From Corynebacterium sp. (GTDB taxonomy: Bacteria > Actinomycetota > Actinomycetes > Mycobacteriales > Mycobacteriaceae): a DNA stretch of 25,578 nt. The stretch spans positions 1 through 25,578 of the forward strand of contig NZ_JAPJNQ010000028.1 in the NCBI RefSeq assembly GCF_030826625.1, read 5' to 3'. Position numbers and translations under genes: made by a program. Below the pieces are notes generated by a model. That model ran no database searches. It saw only the letters and a list, made by a program, of their open reading frames with translations, and was not told where the DNA came from. This document shows, piece after piece, positions 1-7,502 of the stretch (the stretch's first letter is position 1; each line of letters opens with the position of its first letter).

Positions 1-834
1 CGCATCGCCTTCGACCGCCCCGAGGTGCGCAACGCGTTCCGCCCACACACCGTCGACGAGCTCTACCGGGCACTCGACCACGCCCGGCGCAGCCCCGACG
101 TAGGCACGGTGTTGCTGACCGGCAACGGGCCGTCGCCGAAAGATGGCGGTTGGGCCTTCTGCTCCGGCGGTGACCAGCGGATTCGGGGGCGCTCCGGCTA
201 CCGTTATGCCACTAGCCATGACTCGGACGTCACCGGTGCCGATGAATCCGGCGTCGATGCCGCACGGGAGAAGGTCGAAGGCGGGCGGCTGCACATCCTG
301 GAAGTCCAGCGGCTGATTCGCACGATGCCGAAGGTAGTCATCGCAGTGGTCAACGGTTGGGCTGCCGGTGGTGGGCATTCGTTGCACGTGGTCTGCGATT
401 TGACGATCGCCTCCCGTCAGCATGCGCGATTCAAACAGACCGACGCCGACGTGGGCAGCTTCGATGCCGGTTATGGTTCGGCGTACCTGGCACAGATGGT
501 GGGGCAGAAAAACGCCCGCGAGATCTTCTTCTTGGGACGGCCTTACGATGCCACGCACATGATGAAGATGGGGGCGGTCAATATCGTCGCCGACCACGCT
601 GAATTGGAAGCCGAGGCCATCCAGGCGGCGCGCGAGATCAACTCCAAGTCGCCGACGGCGCAGCGCATGCTCAAATTCGCTTTCAATCTTGCCGACGACG
701 GCTTGGCCGGCCAGCAGGTCTTTGCCGGTGAAGCCACCCGGCTGGCGTATATGACCGATGAGGCTGTGGAAGGTAAAGAAGCGTTCTTGGAAAAACGCGA
801 CCCGAATTGGGAGGAGTTTCCTTATTACTACTAG
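1..834 (+). CDS. menB: 1,4-dihydroxy-2-naphthoyl-CoA synthase (MenB), 5' partial
   Basis: MenB closes the ring of o-succinylbenzoyl-CoA to give 1,4-dihydroxy-2-naphthoyl-CoA in menaquinone synthesis; it is a cytosolic crotonase-fold enzyme. The frame is open from base 1 (RIAFDRPEVRNAF), so the true start lies upstream; the GTG at 25 is only an internal Val codon. Visible family marks are the substrate loop FCSGGDQ, the oxyanion-hole segment GWAAGGGHSL, the catalytic stretch DVGSFDAGYGSAYLA (Asp and Ser of the MenB active site), FFLGRPYDA, and the C-terminal tail RDPNWEEFPYYY that covers the neighbouring subunit's site in MenB. The 277 visible residues lack only the extreme N-terminus. The 3' end carries a strong ribosome-binding sequence and overlaps menE, so the two are probably one transcript. 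Identification is firm from the motifs. Confidence 0.96.
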   Translation, partial: RIAFDRPEVRNAFRPHTVDELYRALDHARRSPDVGTVLLTGNGPSPKDGGWAFCSGGDQRIRGRSGYRYATSHDSDVTGADESGVDAAREKVEGGRLHILEVQRLIRTMPKVVIAVVNGWAAGGGHSLHVVCDLTIASRQHARFKQTDADVGSFDAGYGSAYLAQMVGQKNAREIFFLGRPYDATHMMKMGAVNIVADHAELEAEAIQAAREINSKSPTAQRMLKFAFNLADDGLAGQQVFAGEATRLAYMTDEAVEGKEAFLEKRDPNWEEFPYYY

Positions 835-2059
835 GTCTCCGGGGGTTGGGGTCGGGGTTGGCCCGGCAACTGGCCCTGGTGTTCGCCCACACCCTGTCCT
901 CACCGCACTTCCGGTCCGGCTCGACGATCCCGGCGCGATTCTCGACGACCTCGAAGCCGCCATCGCAGGCCAAGCGCACTACCTCCCCGTCCCCGCTGAC
1001 GACCGTGCGCGGGCGCAGCTGCTGTATTCCTCGCAGCGCGTCGGCCAACCCATCGATCCCGACATCGCCCTGGTGGTGCCCACCTCGGGCTCGACGGGCA
1101 CCCCGAAAGGCGCGCAGCTGACTGCCGCGAACCTGGTGGCTTCGGCCGATGCGACCCACCAGGCGCTCGGCGGACCCGGGCACTGGCTGCTGGCCTTGCC
1201 TGCCTATCACATCGCGGGCATCCAAGTGCTGGTGCGCAGCCTAGTCGCCGGGGTCGATCCCGTGTGTCTGGATCTTTCCCATGGCTTTCGCATCCCCGAG
1301 TTTGCTGCCGCCGCCGAATACTTAGATCACGCCCGAGACGGGAACCGCCCAGATAGTCGCGAACCCATGTACACGGCGCTGACCCCCATGCAGCTCGATA
1401 AAGCCGTCGACACGCTCGAAGGTATCACCGCGCTGCGCCGCTTCGACGCGATCCTCATCGGCGGGGCCGCACTCAACCCACAACTGGCGGAGTCTGCGCG
1501 CAAGCTCGGCATCAACCTCGTCACCACCTACGGCAGCGCCGAAACCGCAGGCGGCTGCATCTACGACGGGCTCCCCCTGGCATGCAGCTCCGTCGCAGTG
1601 GAATCCGGGCGCATCATGCTCGGCGGGGCCACCATCGCCGCGGGCTACCGTAACCTGCCGGACCATGCGGCCTTTAGCCACCCCGACTGGCCCGGCTGGT
1701 TCGCCACCTCCGATGGCGGGCGCATCACCGACGGGCGCTTGGAAGTCACCGGCCGCTTGGATGCCGTCATCACCACCGGGGGTTTGAAGGTGCACCCAGA
1801 AGTCATTGAAAACGAGCTCCTGGCCGTTCCCGGGGTCACTGGAGCCTGCGTCGTCGGGGTCGAAGACCGCCGCTTCGGCCAAGCCATCATGGCCGCCTAC
1901 GAAGGAACCGCCGAGGTGGGCGACATTTTCGATGCGCTCTATGAGCTGCCCCGCTGGCAATTGCCGAAGGAGCTGCTGCATGTCGAGGAACTGCCCCGCA
2001 CCTCCCTGGGCAAACTGCACCGGGATGGTGTCGCGGAGTTGTTCCGGCGGCGCGGCTAG
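758..2059 (+). CDS. menE: o-succinylbenzoate-CoA ligase (MenE)
   Basis: MenE adenylates o-succinylbenzoate and transfers it to CoA, supplying MenB. ANL-superfamily motifs appear in order: phosphate loop VVPTSGSTGTPKGAQLT, LLALPAYHIAG, the TTYGSAETAGG motif, TSDGG, the hinge GRLDAVITTGGLKVHPEVIE, and the C-terminal PRTSLGKLHRDGV with the catalytic Lys. At about 410-430 residues it is a short MenE without an obvious insert. The start is uncertain. The only ATG/GTG/TTG in frame before the conserved region is the ATG at 758, which overlaps menB by 77 nt, has no Shine-Dalgarno and would add an unlikely basic leader. A strong GGGAGGAG (809-816) sits 7 nt before an in-frame ATT at 824, which may be the real start. 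The 3' end overlaps the convergent reductase gene by 4 bp. Confidence 0.9.
   Translation: MRLWKVKKRSWKNATRIGRSFLITTRSPGVGVGVGPATGPGVRPHPVLTALPVRLDDPGAILDDLEAAIAGQAHYLPVPADDRARAQLLYSSQRVGQPIDPDIALVVPTSGSTGTPKGAQLTAANLVASADATHQALGGPGHWLLALPAYHIAGIQVLVRSLVAGVDPVCLDLSHGFRIPEFAAAAEYLDHARDGNRPDSREPMYTALTPMQLDKAVDTLEGITALRRFDAILIGGAALNPQLAESARKLGINLVTTYGSAETAGGCIYDGLPLACSSVAVESGRIMLGGATIAAGYRNLPDHAAFSHPDWPGWFATSDGGRITDGRLEVTGRLDAVITTGGLKVHPEVIENELLAVPGVTGACVVGVEDRRFGQAIMAAYEGTAEVGDIFDALYELPRWQLPKELLHVEELPRTSLGKLHRDGVAELFRRRG
809..826 (+). promoter_or_regulatory. ribosome-binding site with possible ATT start for menE
   Basis: GGGAGGAG at 809-816 is followed after 7 nt by ATT at 824-826, in frame with menE. 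No ATG, GTG or TTG occurs in this frame between 761 and the conserved part of the protein. This is the best-placed ribosome-binding sequence at the junction. Use of ATT as a start is inferred, by analogy with known rare ATT starts such as infC. Confidence 0.45.
841..861 (+). repeat. G-run hexanucleotide repeat at the start of menE
   Basis: Runs of 5, 4, 4 and 2 G are separated by TT, TC and TT, giving a 6-nt period read as Val-Gly repeats in menE. On the coding strand it could form a two-layer G-quadruplex just after the candidate ATT start. Slippage by one unit would keep the frame. Confidence 0.5.
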
Positions 2060-3123
2060 TCTTTGTCGATAAACCGCAAATGCTTGTCGACGTAACGCTG
2101 CCCAGCCACCGGATGGGTCTCCAAGAGATTATCCAGCACCTGGCGATCGTCGTCGGCAAGCTGCAGATGGGCGGCGGCCAGGTTCTCGCGTATGCGCGCC
2201 GGGTTAATACTGCCTGGTAATACCAGCATGCCGGCTGGGTGCTGCGCGCCGCGATCCAGCAACCAGGCCAAGGCGAGCTGGGCGGCGGTGGCATCGTAGC
2301 GGCGGGCGATTTCTGCAATCCGCTCAGCGTTGCGCTGGTTTTGCGCGAAATTCTGCGGGTGCAGGCGTGGACTGTTGGACTCCGCATTCGGTTCACTCAC
2401 CTGGCCCGAAAGCATACCCTTCGCTAGTGGGCTGTAGGCGATAAAACCGATGCCTAGCTCGGCACAGGTCGGCAGCACGGATTCCTCCACACCCCGTGAC
2501 CACAGCGAATATTCGCTCTCGACGGCAGTCACCGGGAACTCGCGGTGGGCCCGGGCGATGGTAGCGGCGGAGGCTTCACACAAACCGAAATGGGCGACCA
2601 GGCCTTCATCGACAAGCTCGCCCACTGTGCCGGCTACCTCTTCGATGGGCACCTCCGGGTCAACGCGGTGCTGCATGAACAGATCGAGGCGCTCGACGCC
2701 CAGGCGGTGGGCCGATTCCTTGGCGACGCGACGGATGGTCTCCGGGCGGGAATTTAGCTCGCCGGTGGGTTGGCCGTTCTCGATATTCCAGCCGAATTTG
2801 GTGGCAATCGTGGGGCCGGCGGCCCGGGCAATGGGCTGGGCATTAGTCTCGGCAAACGCGTCGCCAAGCAACTTCTCGCCGGTATACGGGCCCTGGATCT
2901 CGGAGGTGTCGAAGAAATCCACGCCCAATTCGGCGGCGGTGCGCAGCACCTCAATCATTTCCGCGCGGCGGGGCGAATCCGGGTGAGAATGCGGGGTCAT
3001 GCCGGTGCAGCCCAGCCCAATCGGGAACACGCGTAAGGGCTCAGCTGGGGTAGGTCGCGAGTTACCGAGGGTCACCAGATGGGGTTGCTGTGTCTGTGCT
3101 GGATCCGATTGTTGTTCGCTCAT
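2056..3123 (-). CDS. aldo/keto reductase
   Basis: A 355-residue NAD(P)H-dependent oxidoreductase of the aldo/keto reductase superfamily, TIM-barrel fold, probably cytosolic. The catalytic tetrad is readable: Asp72 (DFFDTSE), Tyr80 (GPYTGEKLLG), Lys109 (IATKFGW) and His152 (LFMQHRVD). The later barrel pieces FGLCEAS, YSLWSRGVE, IAYSPLAKGMLSG and the cofactor-phosphate segment VLPGSINPARIRENLAA also fit. The substrate cannot be told from sequence. The first 28 residues are polar and precede the barrel. The ATG at 3123 is preceded at exactly 7 nt by TAGACT, a corynebacterial -10, so the mRNA may be leaderless. Its stop overlaps that of convergent menE by 4 bp, leaving no room for a terminator. 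It is divergent from menA across 144 bp. Confidence 0.92.
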   Translation of the reverse strand: MSEQQSDPAQTQQPHLVTLGNSRPTPAEPLRVFPIGLGCTGMTPHSHPDSPRRAEMIEVLRTAAELGVDFFDTSEIQGPYTGEKLLGDAFAETNAQPIARAAGPTIATKFGWNIENGQPTGELNSRPETIRRVAKESAHRLGVERLDLFMQHRVDPEVPIEEVAGTVGELVDEGLVAHFGLCEASAATIARAHREFPVTAVESEYSLWSRGVEESVLPTCAELGIGFIAYSPLAKGMLSGQVSEPNAESNSPRLHPQNFAQNQRNAERIAEIARRYDATAAQLALAWLLDRGAQHPAGMLVLPGSINPARIRENLAAAHLQLADDDRQVLDNLLETHPVAGQRYVDKHLRFIDKD

Positions 3124-3130
3124 ACTTGCC

Positions 3131-3136
3131 AGTCTA
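3131..3136 (-). promoter_or_regulatory. -10 box (TAGACT) of the aldo/keto reductase
   Basis: TAGACT on the minus strand fits TANNNT and is followed by 7 nt and the ATG at 3123, the geometry of leaderless transcripts. Confidence 0.5.
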
Positions 3137-3223
3137 GGGCTGTCGTCGCTTAGCCCGCAGTCCCGCGAGGTCGCGAGTTACAGCCCAAAACAGCACGCCA
3201 GGGCCCTAGTGCACACCCTCCCC

Positions 3224-3245
3224 ATTGGCGATTGTGAATGCCAAT
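3224..3245. promoter_or_regulatory. inverted repeat ATTGGC-N10-GCCAAT upstream of menA
   Basis: Perfect 6-bp arms separated by 10 nt. Allowing one bulged base the dyad extends to ATTGGC(G)ATT-GTG-AATGCCAAT. It ends 22 nt before the menA ATG in the divergent reductase/menA spacer, a position suited to an operator. The regulator is unknown. Confidence 0.4.
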
Positions 3246-3267
3246 CTCCATAGCGCACAATGAATAC

Positions 3268-4158
3268 ATGAGCGCTACAACATATTCGGCCACTCCCCGC
3301 GATTGGATCCAGGCGTCCCGCCCGCATACGTGGCCGAATGCGTTCGCACCGGTTTTGGCCGGAACCGGCGCTGCACTGTATCAAAATTCGGGCCAGTTTT
3401 TCCCATTCTTGTTGGCGCTGATCGTAGCTTGGGCCTTGGTGATCGGGGTCAATTACGCGAATGATTATTCGGACGGGATTCGCGGCACCGACGACGAACG
3501 CACCGGCCCCACCCGATTGACCGCCAGCAAGTTGGCGCGCCCAGCGGCTGTGAAAAAAGCCGCATTCATCTCCTTCGGCGTCGCCGGCGTTGCAGGTCTG
3601 ATCCTGGCGCTGCTCTCAGCCTGGTGGCTGCTCCTGGTCGGCGCGTTCTGTCTCGCCGGGGCGTGGTTTTATACCGGCGGCAAGCGCCCTTACGGTTACC
3701 GGGGGCTCGGCGAGGTCGCGATCTTCATTTTCTTCGGGCTGATCGCCGTGCTGGGAACGGAATACACCCAAGCAGGTGCTGTATCCGAACTCGGCATTGT
3801 GCTGGCCATTTCCGTCGGCGCGATGTCCTCGGCGGTGAATCTGACCAACAACATTCGCGATATAGCCACTGACAAACCAGCGGGCAAACGCACCCTGGCG
3901 GTGATCCTTGGCGATTCACTCTCCCGCAAGCTCTACACCCTGTTACTCATCGTGCCGTATATCGTGACGTTTTTGGTCGGTGCCTTCGCTTTCCCGGCCA
4001 CCTGGATCGCGTTTATTTCTGGCTACTGGGCCCTCAAGGCACTGCACCGTGTCAATTCTGGGGCGCGCGGGGTGGAGCTCATCGCCGTGTTGGCACTGAC
4101 CGGACGCGCAATGGCCCTGTGGTCGGTGCTGATGTTTGCGGCACTGGCACTGGCATAA
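3268..4158 (+). CDS. menA: 1,4-dihydroxy-2-naphthoate polyprenyltransferase (MenA)
   Basis: MenA prenylates 1,4-dihydroxy-2-naphthoate in the membrane to give demethylmenaquinone. It is a 296-residue UbiA-superfamily protein with about eight hydrophobic segments. Both Asp-rich prenyl-diphosphate/Mg motifs are present: NDYSDGIRGTDD (residues 65-76) and NNIRDIATDKPAGKRTL (194-210). I chose the ATG at 3268 (MSATTYSATPRDWIQASRPHT) because the conserved RPHTWPNAFAPVLAG block follows closely; an in-frame ATG at 3238 would place the start inside the upstream inverted repeat. No good Shine-Dalgarno precedes 3268. The gene lies near menB and menE but is separated from them by the reductase, so it has its own promoter region in the spacer. 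Confidence 0.95.
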   Translation: MSATTYSATPRDWIQASRPHTWPNAFAPVLAGTGAALYQNSGQFFPFLLALIVAWALVIGVNYANDYSDGIRGTDDERTGPTRLTASKLARPAAVKKAAFISFGVAGVAGLILALLSAWWLLLVGAFCLAGAWFYTGGKRPYGYRGLGEVAIFIFFGLIAVLGTEYTQAGAVSELGIVLAISVGAMSSAVNLTNNIRDIATDKPAGKRTLAVILGDSLSRKLYTLLLIVPYIVTFLVGAFAFPATWIAFISGYWALKALHRVNSGARGVELIAVLALTGRAMALWSVLMFAALALA

Positions 4159-4212
4159 CCTGCAAGCTATAACGGAGTTGATGGCGTCGACAAGCCCACA
4201 GGGAGGGCACAT

Positions 4213-5142
4213 ATGGCGGGTGTAATCACCGCGTTCACGATCATTTTGTCGATCATCGCGGTCGGCTACAGCCTGTCGAAGTTCGGCATCATCGGCAATG
4301 ATTCCCAACGACTGGTGCTGAACAAGACTGCCTTTTATGCGGCCACCCCCTGCCTGCTGTTTTCCTCGCTGGCAACTTCCGACCCACAGACCCTATTCTC
4401 GCCGGTGCTCGCCGCCGTCGTCGCCTCCAGTTTGCTCACCGGCGCCAGCTACATCATCGCCTCCCGGCTGTTTTTCCCCAAAGACGTACCAACGACCACC
4501 ATGGGCGCGGCCTCGTCGTTTTATTTCAACTCAGTCAACATTGGGCTGCCCGTCAGCATCTACGTCGTGGGTGAAGCGAGCTGGGTGATTTCCATTCTGA
4601 TGCTGCAGATGGTGTTTTTCACGCCCTTCATCTTGGCCGCACTCAGCGACGGCCATGGGCGCACCCGCAGCGCCAAAGTCTTCGACGGTATCCGATCAGG
4701 CTTCAGCTCTCCCCTGGTACTCGCAGGAATCGGCGGTATGGTCGTCGCCCTCACCGGCCTAGAAATCCCCGAAGTTGTGCTCGAACCCATCTCGATTATC
4801 GGCGGCGCATCCATCCCGATGATCCTGATTAGCTTCGGCGCCTCCCTTACGTCGATTCACATTCTCGACGACCCAGCCGATCGCCCTGCCGTCATCACCG
4901 CTACCGCCATGAAGCTCGTGCTCATGCCGTTATTTGCCTGGTTAGCTGGCATGGCCTTGGGGCTTTCCAACGAGCACCTCTACGTCGCCGTCATCCTCGC
5001 CTGCTTGCCGACGGCGCAAAACGTATACAACTACGCCGCGACCTATCAAAAGGGTTTGGCCGTTACCCGTGACACCGTCTTCTTGACGACGTTCGCTTCT
5101 CTGCCCGTCATGGCCGTCGTAGCAGGGATCTTCGGCAGTTAG
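4213..5142 (+). CDS. AEC family transporter (auxin efflux carrier-like permease)
   Basis: A 309-residue polytopic membrane protein of the AEC/PIN-like permease family, with 8-10 hydrophobic segments in two bundles. Features of the family are the N-terminal VGYSLSKFGIIGND, the YFNSVNIGLPVSIYVVGE segment in the first half and the C-terminal CLPTAQNVYNYAATYQKG segment, where PIN-fold transporters have their helix crossover. The substrate is unknown; bacterial relatives are predicted carriers of organic anions. The ATG at 4213 has a good Shine-Dalgarno (GGGAGGG, ending 6 nt upstream). It follows menA by 54 bp on the same strand and could be co-transcribed with it. A CTTGNCGACG copy lies in that gap. 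Confidence 0.88.
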   Translation: MAGVITAFTIILSIIAVGYSLSKFGIIGNDSQRLVLNKTAFYAATPCLLFSSLATSDPQTLFSPVLAAVVASSLLTGASYIIASRLFFPKDVPTTTMGAASSFYFNSVNIGLPVSIYVVGEASWVISILMLQMVFFTPFILAALSDGHGRTRSAKVFDGIRSGFSSPLVLAGIGGMVVALTGLEIPEVVLEPISIIGGASIPMILISFGASLTSIHILDDPADRPAVITATAMKLVLMPLFAWLAGMALGLSNEHLYVAVILACLPTAQNVYNYAATYQKGLAVTRDTVFLTTFASLPVMAVVAGIFGS

Positions 5143-5161
5143 GGCCCCGGCTAACAACCAC

Positions 5162-5207
5162 CTAGCGACCGGCAGGTCCCGAACAGCTTTTGGGGCTAGC
5201 GACCGGC
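5162..5207. repeat. 12-bp direct repeat at the 3' end of the DUF4229-type gene
   Basis: CTAGCGACCGGC occurs at 5162-5173 and again at 5196-5207, 34 nt apart. The second copy contains the stop codon and last codons of the minus-strand gene, so the first looks like a duplicated gene end in the convergent spacer. No clear intrinsic terminator was found in this 53-bp spacer. Confidence 0.5.
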
Positions 5208-5681
5208 TAACTCCCGATTGACCCAGTCCTTGCGGGCTTTACGCTGTTGAGCCAGTTTGGCGACGGCCTGTGTGGTTTCAATGCGGAGTTTTTTGAAGAT
5301 CAACATTGACAGTGGCAGCGCCACCAACAGTGCCAAAAGCGCAGACACCACCAGTGGTACTTGGGCTCCGATGAGGACTGCCAGCGCCTGAATCACGATG
5401 GTAAGACCCAAGAATAACCCCAAGCGCGCGGCCCCGTACTTCAACATCGCGCGGGTTGCTTGTTTGCGTGTGTGCGGGTCGAGCTGGGGTTCTTCGGCAG
5501 GTGCTGAGTTGTGCACAGATTCATCGCGGGAAGCCATATTTGCGTGATCGACGGCGTTCGAGCTGCTGCTGGCTGCAGCGGTACCATTTGGATCGGTACC
5601 ATCCGGAGTGCCGAGCTGTCTGTCGGCCTGGCTGCCGGTTCGTGCACCATTGTTGTCTGGTTGATTAGTCACGAGATTCAT
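5196..5681 (-). CDS. DUF4229 domain membrane protein
   Basis: A 161-residue protein. Residues 1-70 are a polar, Asn/Asp/Ser/Thr-rich low-complexity tail. Residues about 78-135 hold two hydrophobic segments (LGLFLGLTIVIQALAVLIG and LVVSALLALLVALPLSMLIF). A basic amphipathic end follows (KKLRIETTQAVAKLAQQRKARKDWVNRELAGR). The TRAMLKYGAARLGLFL entry and the two-helix plus basic-tail layout match the actinobacterial DUF4229 family, whose function is unknown. The ATG at 5681 gives the full tail; an in-frame ATG at 5537 would remove 48 residues and is possible. It is convergent with the AEC permease and divergent from the small membrane protein at 5718, with which it seems to share an AT-rich -10. 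Confidence 0.75.
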   Translation of the reverse strand: MNLVTNQPDNNGARTGSQADRQLGTPDGTDPNGTAAASSSSNAVDHANMASRDESVHNSAPAEEPQLDPHTRKQATRAMLKYGAARLGLFLGLTIVIQALAVLIGAQVPLVVSALLALLVALPLSMLIFKKLRIETTQAVAKLAQQRKARKDWVNRELAGR

Positions 5682-5704
5682 CCTAAAACGCGGCGAACGT
5701 GCCG

Positions 5705-5712
5705 TAAAATAG
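5705..5712. promoter_or_regulatory. shared -10 element of a divergent promoter pair
   Basis: TAAAATA reads as TAAAAT on + (5705-5710) and, one base shifted, TATTTT on - (5712-5707), so both strands satisfy TANNNT. On + it lies exactly 7 nt before the ATG at 5718; on - it lies about 25 nt before the ATG at 5681. The 36-bp spacer has no room for two separate promoters. Confidence 0.5.
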
Positions 5713-5717
5713 CTCGT

Positions 5718-6053
5718 ATGGGAAAGCTGATCTTGTTAGCTCTAGTAGTCGCGGCCGCAGTTTTGGTGTGGAAGGCCTTTGGCCCCTCGTCGTGGAAGCA
5801 GAATCGCCAAGCGAATTCCGCTGAGCGTCCGGCAATCAAGGGCCCCGATGATGACGAAGAATTCCTGTGGAACATTGAAAAAAATCGTTTTAAGGAACGT
5901 CGTCGGCAAGAACAAGAGCAACAGCAACGCAACAGGGGACAACAGCGCCAATCTCGTGATCACCGGGATGCCCACGGCTCGGGTCGATCAAAGGAATCGG
6001 GTTCGCCCGACGATTCCGGTAGCCCAGACGATGAGAAAACCGAAGGTCACTAG
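5718..6053 (+). CDS. small membrane-anchored hypothetical protein
   Basis: A 111-residue protein of unknown function. Residues 1-20 form one hydrophobic helix (GKLILLALVVAAAVLVWKAFG), either an N-terminal anchor or an uncleaved signal. A linker and the block DDDEEFLWNIEKNRFKERRR follow, then a Gln/Arg-rich helix likely to be coiled (QEQEQQQRNRGQQRQ), then an acidic Ser/Asp/Gly tail with SGSPDD repeated. The frame is open further upstream to 5511, but that part overlaps the opposite gene. The ATG at 5718 is preferred because TAAAAT stands 7 nt before it and the helix starts there; the mRNA would be leaderless. It contains a CTTGNCGACG copy read as Arg-Arg-Gln, so it is not dictated by a Leu-Ala-Asp codon run. 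Confidence 0.7.
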   Translation: MGKLILLALVVAAAVLVWKAFGPSSWKQNRQANSAERPAIKGPDDDEEFLWNIEKNRFKERRRQEQEQQQRNRGQQRQSRDHRDAHGSGRSKESGSPDDSGSPDDEKTEGH

Positions 6054-6150
6054 AACTCCCCCTGCTCCGGTCGCAATCCTGCACTCCCACTCCCAATCCC
6101 ACTGCCTTCCATTCCCACCGCCCGGCACCAAGATTGAGGAGTACTTAAGG

Positions 6151-7284
6151 CTAAGTCAGCCCAGCATAGGAGTGCAGACCAGAGACCACCATGTTGATGA
6201 AGAAGAAGTTGAAGATCATCGTCGCCAAAGCCACGATATTAATCCATGCCGCGCGCATCGCACGCCAGCCCGCAGTTGCTCGGGCGTGCAGATAGGCGGC
6301 ATAAAGGATCCAGGAAATCAACGACACGGTTTCTTTCGGGTCCCAGTTCCAGGGCCGTCCCCACGCGGCTTCGGCCCAAATCGCGCCCAGCACGATTCCT
6401 AAACCAAGCACCGGTAGCGTCACAATCGCTGACTTATATGCCAGTCCATCGAGCTTCTTCGCGCTTGGCAACGGCTTCACGATTGCTCCAAGGATGCCAC
6501 CACGTTCCTGACCCTTGGGCTGCCAACGTCGCAATAAATACAACAGCGACGCCATTCCCGAGACCATGCCGACGGCACCGCCTAACACAACGATGCCAAC
6601 GTGGATCGGCAGCCAGAACGAACGCAGCGCCGGCACCAGAGGCGCAGACTCCGCATACAGCTGAGAACCACCGACGAACATCAAAATGACCACCGGGATC
6701 ATCAACCACGGCCACAACACACGCCATTCCTGACGTTGACTAATCACGACCGCGGCGACGACCATGGTGAGCAGTGTCAGCATGAGCGAATACTCATACA
6801 TATTGCCAAACGGAAAACGACCAGTAGCCATACCGCGCGTGAGCACGGTACCAGCATGGATGATAATCCCCAGCCAGATGAGAGTCTGCGCCATTCCCGA
6901 CCACTTGCGGGCACCGGCTTCCAGTTCCGCAAGCGACTTGCCGGGCTTGTCGACGTCCTTGACCCCGGTGGCTTCGCTGCCACCGTCGGCAAGCGAATCG
7001 CGTGCGGTAGGCCCCGAACTCGCAGGTTGTTCTAGCTCCTGCCCTGCTCGTGTTTGGGAGCTTGCAGCAGTCGCCATCTCCAGCTCAGCATGAGCTTTAT
7101 CAAATTCGATGCCAGCTTGTTCATTGGCCTGCGCCGCGGAGTTCTCACGCTGGCGACGCGCATCGATTACGCCCTGTACCTTCACATAAAAAACAAGGCC
7201 GATGATTAGCGCGATCGCGTAAATGACAAACGATGTCCGAAACATCAGGTCCGAGAAGTTGGACAACGTGTGATCTGCAAGCAT
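6151..7284 (-). CDS. ccsB: cytochrome c biogenesis protein CcsB/ResC (heme handling subunit, CcsA family)
   Basis: The CcsA/ResC-type subunit of system II cytochrome c maturation; with ResB it moves heme across the membrane and joins it to apocytochrome c. About 377 residues. An N-terminal helix is followed by a roughly 95-residue polar, Ala/Glu/Gln-rich cytoplasmic insert, then the core of about seven helices. The tryptophan-rich WWD heme-presentation motif is clear at about 303-317 (WAEAAWGRPWNWDPKE). His residues flanking it fit heme ligands (HAGTVLTRG, PIHVGIVVLGG, GLHSYAGLT at the C-terminus). The frame is open to 7383, but the ATG at 7284 fits the family start; AGGA lies 12 nt upstream, and a TTG at 7287 is an alternative. 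It is the last gene of the cytochrome c group, 221 bp from resB with a possible promoter of its own. Confidence 0.93.
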   Translation of the reverse strand: MLADHTLSNFSDLMFRTSFVIYAIALIIGLVFYVKVQGVIDARRQRENSAAQANEQAGIEFDKAHAELEMATAASSQTRAGQELEQPASSGPTARDSLADGGSEATGVKDVDKPGKSLAELEAGARKWSGMAQTLIWLGIIIHAGTVLTRGMATGRFPFGNMYEYSLMLTLLTMVVAAVVISQRQEWRVLWPWLMIPVVILMFVGGSQLYAESAPLVPALRSFWLPIHVGIVVLGGAVGMVSGMASLLYLLRRWQPKGQERGGILGAIVKPLPSAKKLDGLAYKSAIVTLPVLGLGIVLGAIWAEAAWGRPWNWDPKETVSLISWILYAAYLHARATAGWRAMRAAWINIVALATMIFNFFFINMVVSGLHSYAGLT

Positions 7285-7425
7285 CAATTCACAATTTCCT
7301 ATCGTGATGTCGACGTTTCCGGTCTGCCGCCCGCGTGCTTGCAGGCAGTGTTGGCTGTGCCAACCGCACGGGTTGACCAGCACAAAAACTCAGGAAACAC
7401 TTCCGTCTCAAGTTACCGCAGACCA

Positions 7426-7452
7426 GCCCTATGCCTCAACTAATGATAGGGC
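7426..7452. promoter_or_regulatory. inverted repeat GCCCTAT-N13-ATAGGGC
   Basis: Seven-bp perfect arms. On the minus strand it begins 4 nt after a TATTAT hexamer, so it would overlap the transcription start or form a stem-loop at the 5' end of a ccsB transcript. It has no T-run, so it is not a clear terminator. Confidence 0.4.
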
Positions 7453-7456
7453 CGAC

Positions 7457-7462
7457 ATAATA
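7457..7462 (-). promoter_or_regulatory. candidate -10 (TATTAT) for ccsB
   Basis: TATTAT on the minus strand, about 170 nt before the ccsB start, with three 13-bp direct repeats directly upstream and an inverted repeat at the expected start site. No good -35 is visible, which would fit activator-dependent initiation. This is an inference. Confidence 0.35.
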
Positions 7463-7467
7463 CTTTC

Positions 7468-7502
7468 GGTTGATTACTGTGGTTGATTACTGCGGTTGAT
7501 TA
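7468..7502. repeat. 13-bp direct repeats, 2.7 copies (GGTTGATTACTGY)
   Basis: Units at 7468-7480, 7481-7493 and 7494-7502 (partial); the full copies differ at one base. They end against the resB stop codon and stand just upstream of the candidate ccsB -10. On the minus strand the shared core is AGTAATCAACC. A repeated protein-binding site is possible. Confidence 0.7.
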
